40,001 nucleotides of DNA, taken from Alphaproteobacteria bacterium. GTDB taxonomy: Bacteria; Pseudomonadota; Alphaproteobacteria; Micavibrionales; Micavibrionaceae. Below the pieces are notes generated by a model, which worked only from the letters and a program-made list of their open reading frames with translations, did not search any database and was not told the DNA's origin. Shown here in pieces: positions 1 through 8,422 of this stretch. Location of the stretch: contig JAJFGQ010000022.1 of assembly GCA_021776075.1 (NCBI GenBank), positions 1 to 40,001 on the forward strand, read 5' to 3'. A program made the position numbers and the translations under genes. Position 1 is the first letter of the stretch, and each line of letters begins with the position of its first letter.

Positions 1-1403
1 GGCGGTGCTGTTTCCGTTGTTGTACCGGGGTCAGTCGTGGCACCGGGATCTGGCGCTGTGCTGGTTGTTCCCCCGGCCCCGCTATCCGCTGTCGTTCCGG
101 GGTCTGTCGTTGTGTTTGTTGTGCCCGCCGGATCGGCAAAAGGGTCACTTGTATTGTTATAATCCGCGCCCTGTTCAAACCCTGCATTGGCAGAAGGGTC
201 CAACACAGGATCCATAGCAGGATCTGTCAATGCCGCCGGATCAAGAGCAGGATCGCCTGTTGTTGCATCAAGAGCAGGGTCAACCGGTGCTTCTACAGTC
301 GGATCAGTCACCGCCCCATCGGTTGCAGCCGCTTCATCAGTTGCCGTTGTATCGGCCGCAGCACCTTCTTCGGCAGGAGGAGTCGTATCCTGCGCCGGTG
401 CTGTTTCTGTTATTGCCGGGTCCGTTGTAGCAGGCGTGTCCTGCGTCCCGTCATTCGCCCCATCATTCAGCGTACTGAAAAAATCAGGTGCGACAGACTC
501 CAAAGAACCGTAATCGCTTTGAAGCGCTCCACTATCCAGTGTACCGCCTGACTGAATAGCCTCATTATAGCCGGACAAGGTAATTGTTTCATATTGTTGG
601 GCCAGTGTGGTTTCTTCTATGCCGTTACTCACAACAATAGCGCCTTCCACAATCGTAATCTGGCTTTCACCATCGGGATTAATGTGCCCGGCAATCGTCG
701 TGCCGCGAATACCGATAGACCCAACGGGCGTATCAATCTCTACATCATCCGGGTCATCCCGGCCAATCAGGCCACTGGTGAAGACAAAAACCCCGCGTAA
801 CAGGGAGAAATTCGATGTACCACTTTCCGATTCCGGATCAAAGACATACTCATCAATAGCCAAACGCGCATTATTCGAAACAGCAAAGGTCGACTCATCA
901 GAAAATTCAATATTCACAGCGCCCTCGGCATCTGTCTCAATCACATCACTCTGATAAATGGGCGTACCTATTGCTATCGTTTCCGTGGAGCCATCCGTGC
1001 GCGTAACCGTTGCGTTTCCTTCTACTTCCTGAACAACGCCAACAGGACTAACATCTGTCATACTGCCGCCAGCCTGTGCATATTGAAGAGGACCGGCATG
1101 CTGCACGAAGGATTCAACAAGCTCCGGGGTCAGAGCCGAGCCTTCGGAAGACATGAGAACGGGTGCAGGGTCGGCATTGAAATAGCCTTCAATCACTATC
1201 GTTTCACCATCAGGGTTTTGGAGGATCAAATCCTGCCCATCACGCAGGATATCAGCTTCAGCAACAAAACCGGAGCCCGGAAGATCAATCACGCCTTCTC
1301 CCGCGCCCTCTCCATGAAGCGTAATAACGGTCTCGTTTTCTGTACCGTTAGCAGCATTTGAACCGCCTTGTCCGCCGAAATCATCATGTGGTGTGCGTGC
1401 CAT
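1..1403 (-). CDS. FecR-domain large adhesin, N-terminal part (runs off window)
   Basis: Open frame of 467 codons from an ATG at 1403 to the window edge with no stop; the C-terminus lies outside. A G-rich ribosome site (GGGGGA) precedes the ATG. There is no Sec signal peptide. Residues about 120-285 form a FecR-like beta domain, recognisable by VGSIGIRGTTIAGHINPDG near 227-245 and the preceding LLRGVFVFTSGLIG. From about residue 320 the protein becomes low-complexity, rich in Thr, Ala, Pro and Asp (repeated DPAL, TTDPG and similar units). In the family, this N-terminus (short leader, FecR domain, acidic linker) usually heads giant repeat proteins exported by type I secretion and kept on the cell surface. 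The surface-adhesin role is inference because the repeats and secretion signal are not in the window. The c-di-GMP phosphodiesterase gene lies directly upstream on the same strand. Confidence 0.8.
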   Translation of the reverse strand, partial: MARTPHDDFGGQGGSNAANGTENETVITLHGEGAGEGVIDLPGSGFVAEADILRDGQDLILQNPDGETIVIEGYFNADPAPVLMSSEGSALTPELVESFVQHAGPLQYAQAGGSMTDVSPVGVVQEVEGNATVTRTDGSTETIAIGTPIYQSDVIETDAEGAVNIEFSDESTFAVSNNARLAIDEYVFDPESESGTSNFSLLRGVFVFTSGLIGRDDPDDVEIDTPVGSIGIRGTTIAGHINPDGESQITIVEGAIVVSNGIEETTLAQQYETITLSGYNEAIQSGGTLDSGALQSDYGSLESVAPDFFSTLNDGANDGTQDTPATTDPAITETAPAQDTTPPAEEGAAADTTATDEAAATDGAVTDPTVEAPVDPALDATTGDPALDPAALTDPAMDPVLDPSANAGFEQGADYNNTSDPFADPAGTTNTTTDPGTTADSGAGGTTSTAPDPGATTDPGTTTETAP

Positions 1404-1439
1404 TTTATTCCCCCTAAATACCTAACCCTTTGAATATAA

Positions 1440-1457
1440 TTAATTTTTTTAAATTAA
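1440..1457. repeat. AT-rich inverted repeat in the leader of the FecR-adhesin gene
   Basis: Arms TTAATTT (1440-1446) and AAATTAA (1451-1457) are perfect inverted repeats around four bases, 37 bp upstream of the adhesin start. The whole 1404-1647 gap is AT-rich and could hold the adhesin promoter, but I see no convincing -35/-10 pair. A second small inverted repeat, TTTAG/CTAAA, lies near 1599-1612. Confidence 0.4.
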
Positions 1458-1647
1458 TCCCCTGAGGAGGCACAAAGGCACTCCCTCATTATTACCATTT
1501 TAACCGAAAAGTGATTAACAACCGGTAATGATCACCATCAATTTTGTGCAAATGTATGAAGGGTTTAGGGAGAAAGAAGATAAAATACTATTCAATGGTT
1601 TAGATACCTAAATCTAGCTCCATACAAGGCATTGAATTAACAGCATT

Positions 1648-2868
1648 TTAAGCGGAAAGCTTGAGAGGTTCCCAATTGAGAAGCATATCAACTACATCAT
1701 CTTCGGATACCGGACGGGCGAAATAATATCCCTGTGCCGTATCACAGCCCATATCCTGAAGAAGGCGGGCCTCTTCTATGTTTTCAACACCTTCGGCTAC
1801 AATCTTCATATTCAGGTTTTTTCCAAGCCCTATAATAGACTTTACGAGTTCCAAACTGCGTTCGTCTTTATACATGACACGAATAAAGCTCTGATCAATT
1901 TTAAGGACATCAATCGGAAAGTAATACAGGTAGCTTAAGGAAGAATAGCCTGTTCCAAAATCATCAATAGCAATACCCATACCGGCATCACAGCAAGCTT
2001 GCAGGGTATCTTTGGCATTGTCGGGCTGCTGAATGAGCAGTCGTTCTGTGATTTCCAGTTTAACTTGCTCTGGATTAACACCGCATTTTTCAATCGTGCC
2101 CAGAACACCTGTTACAAAATCTGCCTCGGCAAAATCATGACTTGAAAAATTAACACTCATATGAAGAGGAGCAACACTTTTAACCTTGCTCTCTATACGC
2201 TTCAGGGCATGACAGGATTCTTCCAAAGCCCATTTACTGGCTTCAACAATCAAGCCGCTTTTTTCTGCGATAGGGATAAAAACACCCGGCGAAATAAAGC
2301 CTTGTTCCGGATGTGTCCAGCGCATCAAGGCTTCAAAACCAACAACATGGCCTTTTGCCAGATCAATAATCGGCTGGTAGTGCATATCCAGCGCGCCATT
2401 ATCCAGAGCCGCTTTGAACTCATTAGCGATTTTAACCGACTCAACCACATCAGTCCGGGCCGCATAATTGCGCTCCATAGTCTCTGGCGGTGGGTAGGTA
2501 AGACTTTCCCCGAGAATTTCTGCACGTGTCAAAGTATCGCGGTAGCGTGTCAGGATAACCTGAGTAATCATTTGTATAACAGGATCTGATGTTTTCAGGC
2601 GCTGGGTAAAATCCTCAGATGTAATCTCCAGCATTTCACAATCTTTTATAGCCTTGATGGTTGCCGTACGAGGGGCATCATCGACAATCGCCATCTCTCC
2701 TATGATCGTTCCGGGACCGCGCGTCCCGACTTCTTGTGTAACGCCATCCCGCTCGATAAGAATCGCGACCTGACCTTCCTCAATAATATAGGCACAAGCC
2801 CCTGACTCACCCTGACTCATAATGATGTCACCGGCTTTAAAAGATTTTTGTGTATCTTGTGAATCCAT
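1648..2868 (-). CDS. Cyclic-nucleotide-binding / EAL c-di-GMP phosphodiesterase
   Basis: A 406-residue cytoplasmic two-domain protein. Residues 9-115 are a cNMP-binding (Crp-like) domain with an intact phosphate-binding cassette (GEMAIVDDAPRTAT, 57-70, Arg67 present). Residues about 145-400 are an EAL domain with the catalytic set visible: EAL at 179-181, Asn240, Glu272 in LEITE, DDFGTGYSS at 302-310, Lys323, Glu359 and Gln379. Together these predict active hydrolysis of cyclic di-GMP to pGpG, gated by a cyclic nucleotide or another small ligand. There is no HTH, so it is not a transcription factor. It lies 244 bp upstream of the FecR adhesin gene on the same strand, which suggests, without proving, that it sets c-di-GMP levels for surface attachment. 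Confidence 0.92.
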   Translation of the reverse strand: MDSQDTQKSFKAGDIIMSQGESGACAYIIEEGQVAILIERDGVTQEVGTRGPGTIIGEMAIVDDAPRTATIKAIKDCEMLEITSEDFTQRLKTSDPVIQMITQVILTRYRDTLTRAEILGESLTYPPPETMERNYAARTDVVESVKIANEFKAALDNGALDMHYQPIIDLAKGHVVGFEALMRWTHPEQGFISPGVFIPIAEKSGLIVEASKWALEESCHALKRIESKVKSVAPLHMSVNFSSHDFAEADFVTGVLGTIEKCGVNPEQVKLEITERLLIQQPDNAKDTLQACCDAGMGIAIDDFGTGYSSLSYLYYFPIDVLKIDQSFIRVMYKDERSLELVKSIIGLGKNLNMKIVAEGVENIEEARLLQDMGCDTAQGYYFARPVSEDDVVDMLLNWEPLKLSA

Positions 2869-2901
2869 ATCGAAGCGCTATCTTTTCTCTGTTCCGTCCG
2901 A

Positions 2902-2991
2902 GACCCTAATCATGGCCGAGAGATATTACCTTAACGTTAATGATGCGATTATTTTAAAGAAAAATCAATCGGCTTCATCATGATTAGAGTC
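2902..2991. repeat. 13-bp inverted repeat upstream of the EAL gene
   Basis: GACCCTAATCATG (2902-2914) and CATGATTAGAGTC (2979-2991) are inverted copies with one mismatch in 13. Between them lies the 10-bp palindrome TTAACGTTAA (2931-2940). The region separates the end of the VWA gene (3003) from the start of the EAL gene (2868), so it is either the EAL promoter region or a terminator; neither arm is followed by a clear T-tract. Confidence 0.45.
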
Positions 2992-3002
2992 TTTCATTTT
3001 TT

Positions 3003-5177
3003 TTACGGCAGGGAAGCAACAGACTGCGCCAAACGCACAAGCTGTATAAATTCCGCACGATATCCGAATTCATCGTCTCCTTTGGATGATTGCGCCTGTA
3101 CGATCACATCATCAAAAGTGAGTTTCCCGGTATATTGTTCGCCTTTGAGCAACTGCCCGAACCCTGCGACAGCCGTGGCCCATCCGGCTTCCTGTTTCAT
3201 AAGAGGGCTTATTCCGTCTTCGTCCATAGTAATCGGCGTTGTTATCAGAGTTGATTTGTCCTGATTCGGCAACTTATAACGGATTTTCAGAAAGGCGTAT
3301 TCATTTGAGAATGCCGTATCCGCGCTGTGTTCTTCAATAGCCTGATAGCGGCTGTCATCCACTGTACGGGGGCCGCCAACCGGCGTGATTTCATAAATCG
3401 CCGTCACGGTATGGCCGGCACCAATATCACCGGCATCAACAGCATCATTGTTGAAGTCTTCACGGTTCAAGTGACGTGTTTCATAACCCACCAAACGGTA
3501 TTCAGCGACTGTGGCCGGATTAAAGTCCACCTGTATTTTGACGTCTTTGGCAATCGGGAACAAAGTTGACGTCGCTTCATCGACCAGAATTTTACGCGCT
3601 TCCGACAATGTGTCGATATAGGCCGCCACACCGTTGCCGTTCTGCGCCAATTCCTGCATCAGATGATCGTTATAATTCCCCTGCCCGAAACCAAAAACAG
3701 AAAGGAAAATGCCGGTTTCACGTTTGCGCTCAATAAACCCCTTTAGCTCATCCCGGTTGGTAATCCCGACATTGAAATCGCCATCGGTGGCCAGAATAAC
3801 GCGGTTGACGGCTTCTTTGTCGAAATTGGATTCAGCAAGCTGATAAGCCTGACGAATCCCCGCCGCCCCAGCAGTCGATCCGCCCGCACTCAGGCGGTTC
3901 AGAGCATCCAGAATTTTGCTTTTATCCTTCACAGCCGTGGGCTCAAGAACCGTACCCGCCGCACCGGCATAGACAACAATACCGACCGTGTCTTCAGGCT
4001 GAAGACTCTCCAGCAGCAATTTCAGAGAATTCACCATTAAAGGCATCTTATCCGGCGCACTCATGGAACCCGATACATCCAGAAGAAACACAAGATTGCT
4101 GCGCGGTTGCACGGCATCGGCATCAATATCAAAGCCCTTGATGCCGATATGAACGAGCTTGTTACCATCCTTCCACGGGGAAGGAACAACCGTTACACTG
4201 GATTCAAAGGGGCGTTCTTTTGTCTCGGGCAACGGGTAATCATAACCAAAGTAATTAACCATCTCTTCGATTCGCACCGCATCTTTTTGAGGCAGCACAC
4301 CGGACATGATCTGTTTGCGTATAAAGCTGTAGGAAGACGTATCAACATCAATAGAGAAAGTGGAAACAGGCTCTGCGCTCACAAGCTTAACCGGATTGAC
4401 TTCAAAACTTTCAAACTGGTCACGACCTACGTCTTTATAGGCTCCAGGCATCTGTTCATCATCCGCAATAATGTGGTGTGGCAAAGAAGAAAAAGCAGCA
4501 ACAGTGGCCTCTTCACTACGGATGGCTTTTCCGACGAATCCCTGTCCGGCAATCCGGCCCTGTTTTCTTTTCTCTCTCATCACTTTACTTTCCAGGAGCC
4601 CCTTGACCGGCACATTTTCGCCCAACGGAGAAGAAAGAGGAGCAATAGCCTCCGGCGCATCCACACGAAATTCATTTTTTGCCATGCGGGTACGGGAGGC
4701 GCTGTTTTTCTTATCAGAAGAGGCAAATTGCTCTTTATTTTGACGCAGAGACACTGAATCCCTGTCCGATTTCTCAGATAGCCCTCTAAACAGTTGAGTC
4801 TCTTCCATTGCTGGCATTTCTGACACGGCATCCACAGCCGATAATTCCAGCACAGCATCTGTAGCTGTATCGCCCTTATAGCTGCCCGTATTGTATTGCT
4901 GCACACTCACAGCCGTAACCAGAACCACCGCCATTGCCGTGGCCATACCGCCATATGTCATTCTTTTGTTCATTGTCATGGGTCGTCTCCTTTTATTTTG
5001 GTTAGAACTACCCATAAGACGGTGGAGAAGTGAACTTCCTTGGAAGTTTTTTTGTTTTTCTTTCTGAACCTCTTCAAATTCAGACATAGAAAGGTTTAGC
5101 GCCTGTTTTTTTGCGTTCTCATCGCTGGCAGGAACATCTATATCCTGCATTATTTTTTTGAACTGCCGCTCATCCAT
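3003..5177 (-). CDS. Membrane-anchored von Willebrand factor A protein (YfbK-like), sigma-factor partner
   Basis: 724 residues from the ATG at 5177, chosen because GGAG lies about 9 bases upstream and the gene overlaps the stop of the sigma-factor gene by 8 bp; longer frames would run further into that gene. Residues 1-70 are charged and cytoplasmic-looking, residues about 76-93 form one membrane segment, and a long low-complexity linker follows. From about residue 255 come the YfbK-type N-terminal region (VSTFSIDVDTSSYSF), a VWA domain with the MIDAS motif DVSGS at 367-371 and ATDGD further on, and a C-terminal DUF3520-like region. The layout (short cytoplasmic part, one TM, large outside domain, coupling to an ECF sigma gene) is that of an anti-sigma factor with a metal-dependent adhesion domain as sensor. 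The anti-sigma role is inference. Confidence 0.88.
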   Translation of the reverse strand: MDERQFKKIMQDIDVPASDENAKKQALNLSMSEFEEVQKEKQKNFQGSSLLHRLMGSSNQNKRRRPMTMNKRMTYGGMATAMAVVLVTAVSVQQYNTGSYKGDTATDAVLELSAVDAVSEMPAMEETQLFRGLSEKSDRDSVSLRQNKEQFASSDKKNSASRTRMAKNEFRVDAPEAIAPLSSPLGENVPVKGLLESKVMREKRKQGRIAGQGFVGKAIRSEEATVAAFSSLPHHIIADDEQMPGAYKDVGRDQFESFEVNPVKLVSAEPVSTFSIDVDTSSYSFIRKQIMSGVLPQKDAVRIEEMVNYFGYDYPLPETKERPFESSVTVVPSPWKDGNKLVHIGIKGFDIDADAVQPRSNLVFLLDVSGSMSAPDKMPLMVNSLKLLLESLQPEDTVGIVVYAGAAGTVLEPTAVKDKSKILDALNRLSAGGSTAGAAGIRQAYQLAESNFDKEAVNRVILATDGDFNVGITNRDELKGFIERKRETGIFLSVFGFGQGNYNDHLMQELAQNGNGVAAYIDTLSEARKILVDEATSTLFPIAKDVKIQVDFNPATVAEYRLVGYETRHLNREDFNNDAVDAGDIGAGHTVTAIYEITPVGGPRTVDDSRYQAIEEHSADTAFSNEYAFLKIRYKLPNQDKSTLITTPITMDEDGISPLMKQEAGWATAVAGFGQLLKGEQYTGKLTFDDVIVQAQSSKGDDEFGYRAEFIQLVRLAQSVASLP

Positions 5178-5718
5178 GATGGCGCTCCTTCTCCTGAAAT
5201 TTTTCCAGTTTTTTGCGGGCTTCATGGATGTACCAAGAGACTGTGCTCTCCTTACATTCCATGGCTTCCGCCGCTTCTTTATGGGTCAAACCTTCACTCA
5301 TCACCAGCAACAGGGCCGTCTTTTCCTTTTTCGGCAAAAGCAACACCCGTTCAAAAACCTGCTGCGCATAAAGCTTGTCTTCTGCTTCGGCTTTTACACC
5401 GACATAACCGGCTTCTTCAGCCAGATCATTCGTTTTGTGACGTTTATTGCTCCGTTGCCAGTCAATCGCCGTATTAATTACCAAACGATACAGCCAGCTT
5501 GTAAAGGCCGATTTAAAGCGGAAGCTGTCAATAGTCCGCGCCAGCTTTATACAGGCATTCTGCGTAATATCCTCTGCATCCGCCTTGTGACCGCACCATT
5601 TAAAAGCCATCCTGAACATCACGTCATAATACTCCTGCAAAAGCGCCTCAAAGGCCCCTCTGTCACCGGCCTGTGCCAGCCTGATCAATTCTTCTGCGTC
5701 ATTATTTTGCGCTGCCAT
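5170..5718 (-). CDS. ECF-family RNA polymerase sigma factor
   Basis: 182 residues, the usual ECF length. Region 2 spans about 10-90 (LLQEYYDVMFRMAFKWCGH, DAEDITQNACIKL, FTSWLYRLVINTAIDW) and region 4 about 118-172, with the helix-turn-helix LTHKEAAEAMECKESTVSWY. It directs RNA polymerase to a specific regulon. Its stop overlaps the start of the VWA gene, so the two are translationally coupled, typical of a sigma/anti-sigma pair. The octamer ATGGCAGC occurs twice at the start; the upstream copy is out of frame and closes after eight codons. CGTCTTA about 25 bases upstream could be an ECF-type -10 for autoregulation, but I could not pair it with a clear -35. Confidence 0.92.
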   Translation of the reverse strand: MAAQNNDAEELIRLAQAGDRGAFEALLQEYYDVMFRMAFKWCGHKADAEDITQNACIKLARTIDSFRFKSAFTSWLYRLVINTAIDWQRSNKRHKTNDLAEEAGYVGVKAEAEDKLYAQQVFERVLLLPKKEKTALLLVMSEGLTHKEAAEAMECKESTVSWYIHEARKKLEKFQEKERHHG

Positions 5719-5834
5719 TAGCTGCCATTATCTGTAAGACGTTGTCCCTGTCAGAATCCTTGGAAATAAGATATTATAGACAGCCAGAATGAAATAATAG
5801 ATTTTTGTCCCTTCACCTGTTTCGGAACATAGCA

Positions 5835-6947
5835 ATGCGCATAGAACTTCCCCAATGGTACGACTTACACGTTCACCTGCGGCAAGGACCACTGATGAAG
5901 CCGCTGATACAAGCTCATCTCGATATGGGCTGCACAGGCATTCTGGCGATGCCGAATACAAAGCCGCCTGTTGCTAAAATCCTTGAAAAAGACGAATTAC
6001 CTTACTTAAGCATCGAAGAATATCTCTCCCTGATCCGACAAGCCGGCGGTGATACGTTTTCCGAGATTATCGTGCCGCTTTACCTGACAAAAGAAACAAC
6101 CCCGGCCATGATCGCAGAAGGCGCAAAAAGCGGCCTGCTGAAAGCTTGTAAATATTACCCCCCACACGGGACAACAGGTGCCGGGTTTAGCGCACCGTTT
6201 GCAACATTCATAGAAAACGGTGTTTTTGCAGCCATGGCAGAACACGGCATTGTTCTGTGCATACATGGCGAAGAGCATGACATGCCTGCGGAAACCTATT
6301 TCTCCCGCCAAACCAATGCCGAGGAAGAATTCTACCGGAATTATATGCCGCGCCTGATTGAGAAATTCCCGACGCTCAAAGTCGTTTGTGAACATATCAC
6401 AACAGCGGTTGCTGCCGATTTTGTACAACATTGCGATTCCAGCGTCGCAGCCAGCGTCACGCCACAGCACCTTATCTATACGGTGGGTCATCTAGTACAA
6501 GGCTTGAAATACCACCTTTACTGTATGCCACTGGTTAAATTTGAGGAAGACCGGAATGCCTTACAGAAGGCTGTCACCAACCCCGACAACACAAAATTCT
6601 TTGCCGGAACAGATAGTGCCGCACACACAGAAAAAGCAACAGCTTGCGGCTGCGCAGCAGGATGTTTTACCGGCGGCGTTGCACCGCAGCTTTATGCCGA
6701 AGCCTTTGAAATGGCGGGCCTGAAACTGGATACGCACACAGGACAAGAAGCCTTTAAGCGCTTTTTATGCCTGAATGGCCCCGTTTTTTATGGTTTACCG
6801 CCAGCAGAAAAAACATTCACACTTATCAAAAAACAAAATGAGATCAGTGCCTTACATACAGATGAAGGTGATATTATCCCTCTACCCATGGGCATGGATT
6901 CAGACCCCTCATCCCCAACATATCTACCATGGTCCCTTGAAAAATAA
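5835..6947 (+). CDS. pyrC: Dihydroorotase (PyrC type)
   Basis: 370 residues. It catalyses the reversible cyclisation of N-carbamoyl-L-aspartate to dihydroorotate in pyrimidine synthesis. The binuclear zinc site is complete: DLHVHLRQG gives His12 and His14, the carboxylated lysine is Lys106 in KYYP, His144 (CIHGE) and His187 (CEHIT) follow, and the catalytic Asp is Asp260 in FAGTDSAAH. The match is to the E. coli-type class (348 residues). I chose the ATG at 5835 because it puts the metal-binding motif about ten residues in, as in the family; a TTG at 5805 would add ten residues. It is divergent from the sigma-factor gene and monocistronic as far as visible. Confidence 0.95.
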   Translation: MRIELPQWYDLHVHLRQGPLMKPLIQAHLDMGCTGILAMPNTKPPVAKILEKDELPYLSIEEYLSLIRQAGGDTFSEIIVPLYLTKETTPAMIAEGAKSGLLKACKYYPPHGTTGAGFSAPFATFIENGVFAAMAEHGIVLCIHGEEHDMPAETYFSRQTNAEEEFYRNYMPRLIEKFPTLKVVCEHITTAVAADFVQHCDSSVAASVTPQHLIYTVGHLVQGLKYHLYCMPLVKFEEDRNALQKAVTNPDNTKFFAGTDSAAHTEKATACGCAAGCFTGGVAPQLYAEAFEMAGLKLDTHTGQEAFKRFLCLNGPVFYGLPPAEKTFTLIKKQNEISALHTDEGDIIPLPMGMDSDPSSPTYLPWSLEK

Positions 6948-7050
6948 GAAGAAACACGACTAATTTTTAAAATTCGCTCCCAAATTTGACAACAGAAACC
7001 CATCCAAAGTACAATTAAGTTATGGGAATAATAGACAGGATTTTAAATAA

Positions 7051-7251
7051 ATGAAGAATAAAATTTATAAAATCATAGCAAAATGGACCTCTGATACAGA
7101 GGGGACAACCGCCATTGAATATACGTTCATAGGGGCTGGCGTAGGGCTGGTACTCGTTGCCGGAATGATGACATTCAGTGGTAGCTTTAATGACGTCATG
7201 GGAATTTTCTCTACCTATCTTGGAAACATCATTACTGAATCCGGCATTTAA
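7051..7251 (+). CDS. Flp/Fap-type type IVb pilin
   Basis: 66 residues. A short basic leader ends at Gly18, followed by the Flp processing motif G-TTAI-EY (Glu23, Tyr24) and a hydrophobic stretch (FIGAGVGLVLVAGMM). Such prepilins are cleaved by a TadV/CpaA-type peptidase and assembled by the Tad machine into thin adhesive pili. No tad/cpa secretion genes lie in this window, so the pilin is solitary here. It has its own intrinsic terminator 32 bp downstream, so it is probably expressed as a separate short mRNA. Confidence 0.9.
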   Translation: MKNKIYKIIAKWTSDTEGTTAIEYTFIGAGVGLVLVAGMMTFSGSFNDVMGIFSTYLGNIITESGI

Positions 7252-7282
7252 CCTGAATAGTTTTAACCTTGAAACACGTAAC

Positions 7283-7309
7283 AAAAAGCAGCTTTCAGGC
7301 TGCTTTTTT
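7283..7309 (+). terminator. Intrinsic terminator after the Flp pilin
   Basis: AAAAGCAGC (7284-7292), loop TTTCAG, GCTGCTTTT (7299-7307), continuing a run of six T. The stem is perfect and A-tract/T-tract flanked. Confidence 0.88.
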
Positions 7310-7378
7310 GCTACCCGCAGAAAACTTCTTGTTCTCAACAAACATGTCTCCTAGTCTAAGCCTTCAAGGAGCTATGCA

Positions 7379-8422
7379 ATGTTTGCAATCACTGCCTTTT
7401 TGGGCGTCATTATCCTGATACCGGTCTTTCAACGACTTGCCATTCGTCTTGGCCTCGTTGACGTACCGGGAGGACGTAAACGCCATGAGGGAACCATTCC
7501 CCTAATCGGCGGACTGGTAATTTTTCCTGTATTCATGCTGCTCATCGCTTTTCAGGAACCTGACTGGGAAACATATGTCTGGCTTTTCGGCGCCCTGACT
7601 CTGATTATATTTGTCGGTGCTCTGGATGACCGCTTTGAAATACCACCATGGATAAAATTCGGAGCTCAATTCATAGCCGCTTTTCTTATTGTTATTCCCG
7701 GTCAGGCGCAAATCCTTAATCTTGGCGATCTGTTTGGTTTTGGCCCGTTATGGATGGGTTGGGTGACCCTCCCTTTTTCCGTGATTGCAACAGTCTTGCT
7801 GATCAATGCCATCAATTTGATGGATGGTCTGGACGGACTGTCCGGTGGAAAAGGCTTTATCATCATGTTCTGGTTTACCGTGTGTGGCATACTCACAGGC
7901 CACTCTCAGGATTTAGGTTTCATTATGACCCTGATTGGCGCCCTCGGCGGTTTTTTGGTTTACAACATGCGCCACCCCCTGCGAAAGCAAGCCAGTATTT
8001 TTATGGGCGATTCCGGCAGTATGGCATTGGGGCTTATCATTGCCTGGTTCAGCATCCATCTATCACAGGGAAGTAACGCCTCCATCAAGCCGATAGCCGT
8101 CGCCTGGGTTTTGGCTTTACCTATATTTGACACATGCGGACAGTTTGCGCGCCGTATCGGTGAAGGGCGGCACCCCTTTGATGCCGATCACAACCATTTC
8201 CATCATCATTTTATCAATGAAGGTCTTTCCGTAGGACGATCCACCGCCCTAATCCTATTGATCGGCTTCATAAGCGGCCTGATCGGCGTAGGAAGTATGG
8301 CTTTTGGGCTACCGGAATCCGTCCTAACCTATAGCTGGATTATATTGCTGTTTCTTCATATCTTCATGTCAATCAAGCCGGATCGCTTCAGGAGGATCAT
8401 ACGATGCCTGATCCGAAGCTGA
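7379..8422 (+). CDS. Undecaprenyl-phosphate sugar-1-phosphate transferase (WecA/MraY family)
   Basis: 347 residues, about ten membrane segments. Family motifs are all present: DDR at 83-85, NLMDGLDG at 146-153, FMGDSGS at 208-214 and the His-rich HPFDADHNHFHHH at 265-277. The enzyme moves a HexNAc-1-phosphate from its UDP-sugar to undecaprenyl phosphate at the inner membrane, starting a lipid-linked glycan. The HPFDADHNH motif is WecA/TagO-like rather than MraY-like, so O-antigen or capsule initiation is likelier than peptidoglycan. AAGGAG precedes the ATG. The 3' end overlaps the glycosyltransferase gene by 19 bp, so the two form an operon. Confidence 0.92.
   Translation: MFAITAFLGVIILIPVFQRLAIRLGLVDVPGGRKRHEGTIPLIGGLVIFPVFMLLIAFQEPDWETYVWLFGALTLIIFVGALDDRFEIPPWIKFGAQFIAAFLIVIPGQAQILNLGDLFGFGPLWMGWVTLPFSVIATVLLINAINLMDGLDGLSGGKGFIIMFWFTVCGILTGHSQDLGFIMTLIGALGGFLVYNMRHPLRKQASIFMGDSGSMALGLIIAWFSIHLSQGSNASIKPIAVAWVLALPIFDTCGQFARRIGEGRHPFDADHNHFHHHFINEGLSVGRSTALILLIGFISGLIGVGSMAFGLPESVLTYSWIILLFLHIFMSIKPDRFRRIIRCLIRS

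Noticed and set aside
187-513. Ser/Ala/Val-rich plus-strand frame
   Set aside because: It is the antisense of the low-complexity Thr/Pro/Asp linker of the FecR adhesin; the minus-strand frame is continuous and has domain matches.
1404-1647. c-di-GMP riboswitch before the adhesin gene
   Set aside because: Looked for because of the EAL neighbour; I see no match to the conserved GEMM core, only short inverted repeats.
3003-5177. VWA protein as substrate of the sortase homologue
   Set aside because: Class GN sortase targets have a VIT plus VWA layout and a C-terminal sorting tail. This protein has neither, and the sortase lacks its triad.
5178-5225. Longer N-terminus for the VWA protein
   Set aside because: It would overlap the sigma-factor gene by more than 50 bp; the ATG at 5177 has a ribosome site and the expected coupling.
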